Origin: Thereva unica
Taxonomy: Eukaryota; Arthropoda; Insecta; Diptera; Therevidae
DNA: 64,000 nucleotides
Assembly (NCBI GenBank): GCA_949987705.1
Contig: OX465281.1
Location: 29,062,942-29,126,941 of the forward strand
Direction: 5' to 3'
The first letter of the stretch is position 1. Each line of letters begins with the position of its first letter. A program made the translations under genes and the position numbers. The notes beneath the pieces are model-generated. The model was not told the origin of the DNA and did no database searches. It was given only the letters and a program-made list of their open reading frames with translations. Below are positions 46,128 through 56,450 of this stretch, piece by piece.

Positions 46128-46643
46128 CTTCCTACCTCAGTTCAATCCACATAAGTGGCTTCACCAGCTAAAGTCCAGTTAATGTTCAGTTGGTGCTTGA
46201 AATGGTTGTTGTTTTTTCGCCAAAACCTGGAAATGCAAATGCTCACTGGAATGGCATTCCTTTATTCCAGTTGGCCACTCTCTTTTGAGCGAGCTTTTAT
46301 GTTTAACTTCAGTTCTAGCTCCGTTGGTCAAACTGAGGTCTGTTTTATTCTCAGTTGAATGTGTGAAAATTGTATGCAACCTCTGAGGTTATTTTAAAGT
46401 TCAGGTCACCAATTTGTCGAAATTGAGCAAGTGAAGCCAGGAAAAATGATGATTGGTTAAAAAAAATAATTATTAAAATATTGATATTTTATAGCATTTA
46501 GTGGAGTCGCCTTTCAAACATTAGATTAGTGGAATATTTAGTGACTTTTGGTGAAGAAGAAAATATTTTAGTAGTTTTCTGGTGGTTTTAAAAGTCGAAT
46601 CTAGTGATTTTTCGGGAAAAGAGTTGGCAACGCTGTTGACAGT

Positions 46644-48180
46644 TGAAAAGAGGAGGCCAATTTTGAACTCTTGTTGAAAGAAATTTAAATTTTGACTTTC
46701 TTAACAATTAATTTAGTTTTTATTTATATAAATCTGAATATTACTTTACTTGCAAAAAGGTGAATTTTATTTGAAAAATAATGAATTTGACTTGTAGAAA
46801 GCTGAATTAGGATTGCCTGCCACAACTGTTCAGTCTGTTTACGATATATTCAGAAAACAAAATGTGTCAACAGCTGTAAACGCTATGTCGTCGCTCAAAA
46901 TGCTTACAAGTAAACAAAACATTTAAAATTCAGTAGTAAAATCGGGTTTTTTTCTGTAATTGTTTCTCAGTATTAAAATATATATTTTGTTATTGCCGCT
47001 CAAACTTAATCTTAATCGAATGAACTCTTAGCTCTGATGTGCTACCACATATGTATTTGTCTAACCCCTCAAACTATATAATCAAATCCGGTTGTTAAGT
47101 TAATAACCATATAAAAATATGAACCAGACAAAAAAATTGATACAGAGTTTACTCCAGATTTCCAACGAATAAAAAAAAAACGTCTCTTCGAACAAAAACA
47201 CAAAAAATATATATTAGAATGGGAATCACGTTCTGTGATAAGCAAAATAACACAAAAATCAATTCAATCCGAGCCTGGAAAGTTTATCACACCGTCGAAA
47301 TGTTTTTTTTAAGCAATTAATCGAAGAAAAAACATTTTCATAAACAAATCATATGTTTTTTATCAGTCTGACACTAATTGAGCATGAATAATACCCGAAA
47401 AAATTGGACTCGTCGAAAAAAGAAGAAAAATGCAAACGCCGCACGAACACAATATTCTGAACGCGAAATTCTTTTTCAACAAGAAAAGAAATTACCATAA
47501 ACTGAAGACGAAAAAATAAAGAACTTTCAAAGGTGAGTGATTCCTCAAAAGATGCTGATCATTGTGCACAGAGAGAGCATAACTCCCTCTTAGTACGTTC
47601 AACCCTTACATCACAAAAAAAGAATTTGTTTTACACTTACAATTATCAATTACCGTGTCAAAGGGAAAATTCCATTGAATAAAAAATTTCTTTAAGTGAA
47701 AAAAAAAACAAAAAAAAATACTGCAAACAAATTTATCAATTTTGTTTACGTTCCCAGTTTCATGAACTCCGCAATAAAATATTCATTACACATAAACACA
47801 ACAAAACAATAATAAAAAAAAGATTTTGCGGAAACTTCCATAATTTTGCAGTCATTATAAAAATTAAAATTGATTCAAATTCCACGTGATGAAACAACGA
47901 TTAAGGATAAACAAATTAATTCCAAATTTGAAATTGTTTTCGATCAACCCGATTAAAAATAGTTTAGGTGGTTAATTTTGTTTTAAAATATATACGCGCA
48001 GGAACTAGCACGCATAGCGAACAAATACGCCTGCCATACGAGTATGCACGCTCCCGCTGCAGGCATTAAAATCAAACAATGCGCTCCCCAGGGATATGGA
48101 CGCCTCTGAACATTTATAACATGAACATTTATAAATGCACGCGTTTCGGCTTAGACGATTACAAAGGCGAGTGATTTTTT
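46644..48180. other. No gene; possible promoter/first exon near 47363
   Basis: A good donor (CAAAG followed by GTGAGTG) lies at 47532. An initiator-like ATCAGTC lies at about 47361. Together they could frame a non-coding first exon, perhaps an alternative start for the gene beginning at 39598. There is no TATA box, so this is weak. The rest is AT-rich and unrecognised. Confidence 0.25.
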
Positions 48181-48280
48181 ACCAAGCGGTCCCCCAACTT
48201 GTTACTAGCCTCATCCAATGCTGCTTAACATTCGCAATGAAAACCAGTACGGGTATATTCAGTATGCTAAATGTACCCTT
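48181..48280 (-). pseudogene. 5S rRNA pseudogene c
   Basis: Read on the minus strand, GTTAAGCAGC, CAAGTTGGGGGACCGCTTGG, and an upstream part like CTGAATATACCCGTACTGG, occur in 5S order over about 100 nt. Box C is kept; the 5' half is degraded. It is unlikely to be transcribed as functional 5S rRNA. Confidence 0.65.
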
Positions 48281-48421
48281 TATGGTCATCAAGATAATTA
48301 CACGTTTTCTTCATCCTATACAATTTCTTAAAGCTCCAATTTTGTGCCTTTTAGTTTAGAAAAAGTGTGAGCGTACCGTGCTTCGCTTTGTGGTGGGTAC
48401 GACACTTCTTCTTTAACGGTA

Positions 48422-48882
48422 GGGGGCCTCGGTAGTCTAGGGGTAAGGCGCCTGACTGCTATCCCAGAGGTCCCGGGTTCGAATCCCGGCCAGCCCCACG
48501 GTCCTTCGCCTTTTCCACTTTCCCACCTACATAACTTTCCTTCTTTCTTCTTCCCTCTTTACATTCCTGATTCCTTGTGTCATAGCCTTCCTTAGCCCTT
48601 CCCCGCTCCACCAAAGCGCATGTCATCGGTTGGTTGATGATATTCAACTCGTTTCAGGAGGCATAACACTCCAGCGAGTTGTTTCTCGATGCCCCGATGT
48701 CAGAGTCGCGATAGTAATGGTTGGGAGTAGGTGGACTGAAAATATCGCGGGAAGGTTGTGGCGGCTCCTTCCTCCCCGACTAGAGCTACTGTTCGACATT
48801 GCACTCTATACGAAGAAAATAGATTGTCAACAGTATAAAGGGCCTTTCCTGAGACTCTAGTCTTTCACATAAAGAAAAAAAA
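48422..48882 (+). mobile_element. SINE-1 copy C
   Basis: The layout is that of copy B: tRNA head with B-box GGGTTCGAATCCC, body, then GTATAAAGGG, CTTTCCTGAGACTC, CACATAAAGAAAAAA. The 6-bp AACGGT repeat at 48416-48421 and 48883-48888 marks the insertion. Removing the SINE restores a continuous LINE-C 3' end (TAGACCGTTAAAGAAGAAG). Confidence 0.9.
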
Positions 48883-49340
48883 AACGGTCTACAACCGGGA
48901 TCCTGTACTGGCCTCGCGCAACTGTTCTCTCCACCGGTCCCGACTCTGAGCCGATGTCATCCAGTTCGGCTTCCCTAGGCTCTGAGCGTCCTTGACTACG
49001 CCATCCTTCCAGCGAAGGTTGGGTCTGCCGCAGAGAACGTTCCGAGCAGGCTAATCTTCACTCATACGAGCTAGATGGCCTGCCCACCAGAGCCTACCGA
49101 GCTTTATTTTCTTCACAACATCTATGTTGCGCTAGCGCTCGTAGATCTCGTTATTGCAGAGTCTTTGGAATCGTCCATCCTCACATAAGAGGCCAACAAT
49201 CTTCCGAAGTATTTTCCTTTTGAACACTGCTAAGAGGTTTGAGTGGTTTTTGCTAAGTACCAGCGTTTCAGATGCATACCGGCAAAACCATCGGCTTATA
49301 TATGTAGTAAAAGTTTAGACGTTTTGGTTAATGCTTGGAT

Positions 49341-51198
49341 AGGAACAAAGGCCTGGCAAACAGGATTTTCACTGCCGGTAAGATTGAGTGGGCCATTGGC
49401 ACCTTAAGTCCCTTCAAGGCTGCTGGAAAGGACCATATCTTCCCAGCTCTCCTTCAGAGAGGCTTGGAAGAGATCTTACCGGTCCTGCTACCACTTTTTC
49501 GGGGTAGCTTTGCGCTAGCCCATATTCCGAGGTGTTGGAGAGAGGCTAGGGTAGTCTTTATCCCTAAATCGGGGAGAAGATCATATAGAGAAGCAAAATC
49601 CTATCGACCCATCAGCCTCTCCTCCTTTCTTCTGAAAACAATGGAGAAAGTTTTAGACAGTCATATTAGAGAGGGTCTTACAGCGAGCCCACTTCACTGT
49701 CAATTTGCCTACCGGCCAGGCAGATCTACAGAGACTGCCATTCATGTGCTAGTGAGAGATATTGAGAAGTCCCTCAGGGCCAAGGAAATCTCTCTCTGCG
49801 CCTTTGCAGACATTGACGGTGCGTTTGACAACGTTACCTTCGACGCGATCAATGAAGCAGCAGTAAAAAAAGGCATTCTTCGCCCCACTGCGAGATGGAT
49901 CACGTCGCGAGATGGATCACGTCATGGTGGGCTAAGACCAAACAAAAGGGTGCTATGATTAAGCTGGTCAGGGTACAAAGACTGGTCTGTCTTGGTATCA
50001 CAGGGGCCAAAAGCACCTGTCTGACTGTGGCTATGGAGGCCCTACTGAACCTTCCTCCGCTACACCTGGTGGTGAAAAAAGAGGCTCTGGCAGGGGCACT
50101 GCGTCTACGGGAGCTATTCTCCTTTAAGGCAGGAGACCTGCTGGATCATTTATCGATCCTCAAGGAGCTGAACTTGGAGCCAATGATATCTTTGTCCGAT
50201 ACCATTCCTGCTACTCTTGACTTTGACAAACCGTTTACGACGAATATTCGAAGTAGGTCAGAGTGGCAACATGGCAGGCCTCTCTTTAGAGGAAGCACGG
50301 CCTTTTGGTATACAGACGGTTCCAAAACCGATAAAGGGGTAGGGCTGGGTGTTTATGGCCCAAGGAGCAAAATATCCATGGCACTAGCCCCACTATTTTT
50401 CAGGCTGAGGTACTCGCCATCCAGGTGTGTGCTCAGACTTGTATTAATAGAGCTCCAAATAGCTCTAACATTGTTATTTTCTCGGACAGTCAAGCTGCAC
50501 TGCTGGCCATCAAATCGCACAGGGTCTCATCAAAGACTGTCCTGGATTGTCTTCAATCCCTGAAATTCCTCAGCAGGAACAATAGTGTCACGCTGATGTG
50601 GATTCCGGGCCACGAAGGTCACATTGGTAATGAGATTGCCGATAGCCTGGCTAGAGCAGGCGCAAACTCATTACCTATTGGTCCGGAACTTTTCTGTAGC
50701 TTAGCAAGCTGCCACGTAAAAATGGCCTTAAAGAATTGGGTTGACCAGATGTTTCTTCAAAGCTGGTCTAGGACCCAGGGTGCTCGTCAAGCTAAAAGAT
50801 TCATCCAAATCGATAAAGCTAAGGCGGGCAAACTTTTAAATCTCAAGAGGTGGGAGCTAAAAATAATAACAGAGCTCCTGACGGGCCATTGTTCGCTTAA
50901 CTATCACCTAAACAAAATAGGACTGGTGGCCGACTCTGGCTGTCGATTCTGCGGGACAGCTCCCGAAACCGCGGAGCACTTGATGTGCGACTGTGAGGCT
51001 ACAGCGAGGAAAAGACTGAGCCTTCTCCATCGTGATTTCCCTACTCCCAGGGAGATTTGGGACAGCAACCCTAAATCAGTTTTAGGCTACCTAAGAAGCC
51101 TTAACCTTGATGGTTTTTAAAGACGGGGATGGCACAATAGACCAAACAAAATAGGTCGCAGTGCCCGCTAAAGCGCCCCTCAACAAGAATAATAATAA
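49341..51198 (+). pseudogene. LOA-type LINE with RNase H, 5'-truncated, RT core deleted
   Basis: The 12-bp duplication TAATGCTTGGAT (49329-49340 and 51199-51210) and the (TAA)n tail define the insertion. Frame 49335-49958 has the first RT blocks: PFKAAGKDHIFPALL, KSYRPISLSSFLLKTMEKV, FAYRPGRSTETAIH, CAFADIDGAFDNV. The sequence then jumps, at a 17-bp tandem duplication (49890-49923), straight to the post-RT region VQRLVCLGITGAKS. The catalytic YADD block is thus deleted. RNase H follows in two frames, with YTDGSK, the glutamate of AEVLAIQ, IFSDSQAALLAI and WIPGHEGHIGNEIADSLA. The C-terminal zinc-finger-like CRFCGTAPETAEHLMCDC ends near 51000 and the frame at 51120. The element cannot move by itself. 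Confidence 0.88.
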
Positions 51199-51420
51199 TA
51201 ATGCTTGGATTTAAAGAGCCTTGACTGATTATAGTAGGCTTTATTGGCTTTTAGTAGTCGTGCGCATATTTCTGGTTCCATGCTTTTGTCGGCTGCTACT
51301 ATATTGACTCAAGGTAGGTAAATGATTTTACCACTTCAAACTCGTGCTCCTCTACCTTGATTGTGACACTATTATAGAATAAGTTTGTAAGCGGCGGGTC
51401 TTTTTTCTTTTGAGCCAGTA

Positions 51421-51769
51421 CAATATGTCTTACTTCAAATGAGGCGAGGCGAACGAGGAAATTAAAGAAAAAGAGAAAATAAATACCAATGAAGAGCTTT
51501 TTTTCGAACTTGATTGTAATATGCATTAAACTTGATCGGAGTAAGTTAGAAACCTATGCTTCCACAATGTTTATTTACATTTTACAATCTTACCTCGCCT
51601 AATTTAAAGTTGGATTATTCACTGCCTCAAAAGAAGTAAGAAAGTCACTTCAATATGAATTTCCAATCCACTTCGCCTCGTTCTAATCTGAATTATTTTG
51701 GAATCGGGACATTTGAAAACTATTGAGGACTTAGTACAATTTGCCATCGTGTAAGGGGCAAATGTACTG
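51421..51769. other. No feature recognised
   Basis: This is AT-rich sequence between LINE-C and the dispersed repeat. I see nothing in it. Confidence 0.35.
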
Positions 51770-51940
51770 CCTTGTGTATGTCCGGCTCAACTCTACATCG
51801 TTTGGCCTATTCGGTGCCCTTTTTATTGGTACGTGCTCGTAGCGGGCTGCATTTGGAAAATTTCTGTGCGTGCTTGGTGCAAGCTAAGAAAAAGCGAGTC
51901 TTATTTTTACTCGGGTTACAAACCCCTAGATTTTTGAAAT
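51770..51940 (+). repeat. Dispersed repeat, second copy of 16400-16680
   Basis: TTTTTATTGGTACGTGCTCG, TAGCGGGCTGCATTTGGAAA and GAGTCTTATTTTTACT align with the minus strand of SLC6 intron 4. No known family is recognised. Confidence 0.55.
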
Positions 51941-51974
51941 AGCATCAAATGTTGAAGTTGAGGCTTCGTTGCTT

Positions 51975-53035
51975 ATCTTCTTCTTTGATCCATTACCTGG
52001 CGGTCCGAGCGAGTCGTCCCCGTAACGGGTATGCTGTGCCGATGATAGGTCTCGAACTCGATCACGATTTGTTTCCATTCTTGCCGGTTTTGGCGACGTC
52101 TCGAGCCTCGGTACCTGATAATCTTTGATTCTTTAAGTCGCCTTCGATATTCTTTAGTCAGTTATTTTTGGCGCTTTTGATGAATTCTCTAGTCTGCCGG
52201 ACGGTCTCGCCAGAAAAGTTGACGGGGCAAGCGGTTATCATCCATTCGGCAAACATGTCCAAGCCACCTTAGTCGACGTTTTTGTATTTTTTCTTCGATC
52301 AGTGTCTGCTGATCGCATCTTTGTCTAACTGTCTCATTTCGAATGAGACAGTGAGAATCTGCCTCAAGCTTTTGGAAGATCTCGAGCTTGTTGACGTCCG
52401 GCTTGAGCAGTGTCCGCGTTTCCGATCCATAAAGAAGAATCGGAAGAATCAACGTTCGGTAAAGGCGTACTTTTGTTTTGATGGCAATATGTGTTCGTTT
52501 CCATATGCACCACTTGAGCGAGGCGAATGCTGCTGTTGACTGTTCGATGCGGCTGTGAACGTCGGTCGTCGATGCCACTTTCCTTTCCTCAACCAATGAA
52601 CCCAAGTATTTGAACATCGGAACCTGTTTAATTTGGATTCCATCCAGGTGAACACTGGCCCTCGATCCGTCCGTTGTGAACACTTTGGTCTTTTCCGCTT
52701 TGATTTTTAACCCGTATGATTGGGCGATGCGGGAAATGTCGTATAAGATGTCCGTTGCTTCGGCATCCGTGTCGGCGAAGATGGCGCCATCGTCGGTGAA
52801 CATTAAGTCGGTTACGAAGTTGTTGTCGTCGTATCGAACTCCGAGTCGCCCATCGAATGCTTCACGCATAATCGCGTTGATCAAAACGTTGAGGCGACGT
52901 CTCCCTGTCGGACACCCGTTTGAATCGGGAACTCCTCGTATAAGTCGCTTCGAATACGAACGCTGCGATTACGCAGATGATTTTCAATGGCGCGAATTCG
53001 GTTTCTAAGGCTCTCTACGACTTCAGTTCGGGTTC
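51975..53035 (-). pseudogene. LINE-D, RTE-type LINE, 3' half
   Basis: The minus-strand frame 52189-52884 begins within the RT palm and contains DLMFTDDGAIFADT (the YADD block as FTDD), GLKIKAEKTKVFT, MFKYLGSLVEE, LYGSETRTLLK and RLRWLGHVCRM. Upstream, after a frameshift, FPIQTGVRQGDVAS is readable near 52910-52930, and a further endonuclease-free stretch runs to about 53035. The 3' end is GATCAAAGAAGAAGATAAG near 51975. The layout and GAAGAAG tail are those of RTE-type elements, but it is a different family from LINE-B and LINE-C. Confidence 0.78.
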
Positions 53036-54159
53036 AATCGCTACATTTTTTAGGGTTTTTTCTCGGCAAAAAACTCGCCGAAACCATTAGGGTCAATAAC
53101 ATTTGTCCTCGGCTCTTGATATGGGGCCACTAGTATTGGCTACAAGTCCTGCTGGACCAAGCTAGAGTTATTTTGGGATACAAGGGTTCTCACTAGAGCT
53201 GAATATTTAATAGAGTTCAAAACCATAATATTTATCAAACCACTAAAAAGGACATTGATTTCGACATGGAAACTTTCATCTGTTTTTGCTTTATTATTAT
53301 TGTTATTTTTTTGTTGTGTGTGTAAACAATAGAGTCAGATAACAAAGATGCAAACGACATCATCAAGAACCTGTTTTAAAATGTAAACTTTAGTTTGTAC
53401 TTTTTTTTTATAAAAATAAAACTATGGGTTTTCCCCTACTACCCTCAAAAAAAATTAAATAAAAAACTGAATTAATTTAAAATTAAAATTAATAAAAATT
53501 TAGGTCTTCGCCGCTAACTGCACACGCCTACGTCAATGCCTCGATAAAATTATTAAAAAATGCAAATGAATGTTTCAGAGTTGGCTTCTTCTTCTTCTAT
53601 CTCCACGGCAAAAAGTTCACAACAGAAAACCACAATATTATTTGTTTTAATTATAGAAGAACGAAAATAAATGCACGGTTTTGTTGCCTCATCAATCTGA
53701 AAGCACAAAGCGTTATTAAATTGTAATTACATGCACTTATTACTAAAGAGTGGAATTGTGCATTGTTTAGCGAATTGCAGCTTTTATAGTGTAGAATAAT
53801 CGATACCAGTTTCAGAGATTAATAATGTGGTTGACTGTATAATTGAAGATACCTCTGAACGTGATTGAACAGAAGAATGTTGTCACGGTTTTTTATTGAT
53901 TAATAAAGTGCAATGCTATGAAAATGTCAATAATTTTTAGTACCAGGCATTCAGTGTAGGCATTCTGTCACTCGAGACAGTCCTAATGCAATGGGAAAAA
54001 TTAGGTACAGGTTGATATTTTTGGCACAGATCTTCATTTAGCGTTCTTAATAAGAGGTATTAAAGTCTCACGATTTTCCGCTTCGAGAAACTCCTTTTCT
54101 ACGGAGTTTTAGCCCCTAAAATTAGTATTTCTGGCTGCCATATTCGATTTAAAATAACG
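53036..54159. other. No feature recognised
   Basis: This is AT-rich, non-coding sequence with no repeat boundary that I can support. Confidence 0.4.
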
Positions 54160-54720
54160 TCACACAGATTGCTGTCGTTTTACTTTTTTATTTGATACCT
54201 ATACTGAGGGGGTTGTGAAGAAAAAGGTAATCCGCCATTTTGAATTTGGAATAACGCCAAATATTCTACCTGTCATCCCCTTTTATTTCATACCAATATC
54301 GGTGGGTTGTGCTTGTGGAACACAATTGCAAAAATCTGCCGTCATTTTGGATCGGCCATCTTGATTTTTTTCTAAATGGTCGACATATCCTATGTGCCAA
54401 ATTTTATGTTCATCGGTTATATTTTCTATTTCTTAGCCTATTATATGTCTTTCGTCATTTTGTGTAGATCGCCATTTTGGATTTGGAATGACGCTACATT
54501 GCTAATTGTACTTTACCTGTCATACACTTTTATACTTTTCATGTCGCGGATCGGGAAACACAATTACAAAAATCGTAATTTTTACAAAAATGTCATATTG
54601 CATTGTCACTCGAACTATGTATGTATATGTGCAAAATTTGGGGTTGATCGGTTACATGAAAGTGGGTCAAAATCAAGTTGCAAGAGGCATAGAACGTAAA
54701 ATATGTTGAAAAATCGTACT
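54160..54720. repeat. Degenerate internal repeats (related to hAT element 1 interior)
   Basis: Motifs of the type GGTTGTGAAGAAAAAGGTAA followed by TCCGCC, CACTTTTATA-like and GCCATTTTGGAT recur two or three times here. The first recurs in the hAT element at 58452 and 58575. These are pieces of one old dispersed repeat. Open frames in this area are not convincing. Confidence 0.5.
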
Positions 54721-55133
54721 AATTAATTAATTAAAAACTAGTTGGAATGTGGGTTTGACCCCTTCGGTCCACACGATCAACTTCCCAGTATGATGAACGT
54801 AGTCAGAATAAACGGACATCGTACAAAATAATAATACGTTTACCACTGGTGGGAAATCGACTACTATCAGAAATGGTGAAAAAGTAATCTTGATAGAAGC
54901 TAATTCAAATAACTATAATAGTGGTAAATCCACAAGATTTTTCTTGAGAATTTGTTTTTCCTGAACGTTAGCAAACAAACATTTCCTTCGTACTTCGTTC
55001 GCTACACTAGAGCGGGTGTTCGAATTCGTATTGAGCGTGTTGAAATGCCGCATATAAAGTGGGAAGCGACTGACTTCATTTGTAAATTCCAAAGTTTTAC
55101 GGAGATATTAGCAAAACTAATCAATGCAAAGCA

Positions 55134-55337
55134 CGGTGTACAGAAACAGAAGGTAATGTAAAAGAGACGACAGCTTCGAATACCGTAAAAAATTAGCGCC
55201 TGGTGACGTCAACCCTAATGCAGAAGCAACAACAATAGCTTCGATTTTATATGAGAAGTGCCCCCTACGTGACGTCAGCACTAAAATACCGTATACGATA
55301 TACAGTCTTTTACATTACCTTGTTTCTGTATACCGTG
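55134..55337. mobile_element. ~204-bp MITE
   Basis: Inverted termini ACGGTGTACAGAAACAGAAG (GTAATGTAAAAGA) at 55134 and the corresponding reverse at 55307-55337 differ by a few bases. No target duplication is certain. Two GTGACGTCA-like motifs lie inside. Confidence 0.65.
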
Positions 55338-55697
55338 AATGTAAAGTACTTGTCAGACTTGACCAAAAAGAACAAATTTTTCGGTAACAACTGTACTGAA
55401 CCGTAATATTCTGAAACTGTAGGATCTAGAAAACAATTCCTCGATCAGCACTTTGATCCAAAGTTTGAAAAATTCGTGATGTTTGTAAAGGGTAACGTAA
55501 TTTTTGCAATCTTTTTAAAGAGTGTCAGATTTTGACAAGTGATGTTTTGTTGGAAAGCTCTAAAAAAGAGAGAATCTAAAAAAGAACACTTTGTTTAGAA
55601 CGGGTCTCATTCCATCGAGTTTATTAGATATTAGCAAAACTTATCCATTTAAGGTCTTTCTGGACCTATCCGAAGTTTTTCCATTTAAACAAAAAAA

Positions 55698-55975
55698 AAG
55701 GCCCGACCGAATGTTATGAAATTTTATCAGAACATTTTTGAGTTAATATTCTTCTTTCGGCCCCTTAAGGAAGTCGATATAGTTTTTGGCTCGCGCGGTA
55801 TCGTGCTGGTCCAAAAATCACGAACGTCGTTCAAAAAAAAAACGGTTCGACCGAATTTTATGGAAATCATTTCAGATTATATTTTCGTTAATACGCTCCG
55901 AACGACACCTCAAAGAAGTCGTTATCTTTTTTGGTTCGGGTGATATCGTGCAGGAAAAAAAAGACGACATACGTA
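55698..55975 (+). repeat. Two ~130-bp degenerate direct repeats plus (CA)n
   Basis: CGACCGAATTTTATGGAAAT, AAGAAGTCG and GGGTGATATCGTGC in the second unit answer similar strings in the first (CGACCGAATGTTATGAAATT, GGAAGTCG, CGGTATCGTGC). A short CA run follows at 55978-55990. The family is not recognised. Confidence 0.55.
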
Positions 55976-56189
55976 CGCACACACACACATACTTCTTCTC
56001 AAATTTTTGATTAAAATGCTATTGGGACCTTGAAAAATGAGAATACTTTGAAAATTTCGATTTCGATTTTCGGACCGATTACAATAACTTCCCTGTAAAC
56101 TGGGAAGGTAATAAGCTTCGATTTCGCAAAGTTAATATACTCAATATCGGGAGACATTACCTAGTGGTAACTAACCGTAATCATTGAAA

Positions 56190-56450
56190 TCCTAGAAGAA
56201 TGCTTGAACAGAGTTAGCAGGTGGGCAGCAGAATGCAATCTGGCGATCAATTCAAGCGCCTTCAACATCCCAAGGCTGGATGGTTAAACCCCCACTCTAC
56301 CTTCCATGGTGACCTTTCTGGGTCTGAAAGTCCGAGGGGAAGTTCACGAATTACTAGGTGGTTTTCTACGCCAGTAAAAAGATGGGGTTTCAAGCCAAAT
56401 ATGGTCCACAGTCGTGGTACGTTTGACAACTACCCACTAATTTAGTAGCC
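56190..56450 (+). pseudogene. Possible LOA-type LINE fragment
   Basis: LEECLNRVSRWAAECNLAIN followed in a broken frame by VTFLGLKVRGEVHE recalls the region after the catalytic loop of LOA-type RT. It is short and diverged, so the call is tentative. Confidence 0.3.

Larger units (their letters stand above)
45224..46635. mobile_element. hAT-type element 2 (1412 bp), with nested repeats
   Basis: The 8-bp direct repeat TTGACAGT (45216-45223 and 46636-46643) flanks inverted ends CAGCGTTGCCAA. The inner left side continues GTTAGTGG and the right CTCTTTTCCC, so the TIR proper is about 12 bp. The ends fit the hAT consensus beginning CAG. No transposase is visible. A LINE-A fragment (45625-45830) and a 159-bp MITE (45969-46127) lie inside. 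Confidence 0.85.
48404..51420 (-). pseudogene. LINE-C, RTE-type LINE, split by a LOA LINE and a SINE
   Basis: The upstream part (51200-51420) encodes VTIKVEEHEFEVVKSFTYLE, then EICARLLKANKAYY. The downstream part (48889-49340) continues with SETLVLSKNHSNLLAVFKRK, LGRLWWAGHLARM, CGRPNLRWKDGV and SRDRWRERQLREA, the C-terminal domain of RTE-type LINEs. A LOA-type element (49341-51198) separates the two. A SINE sits in the last bases before the AAAGAAGAAG tail (48404-48415). The RT palm is absent through 5' truncation. Confidence 0.78.
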
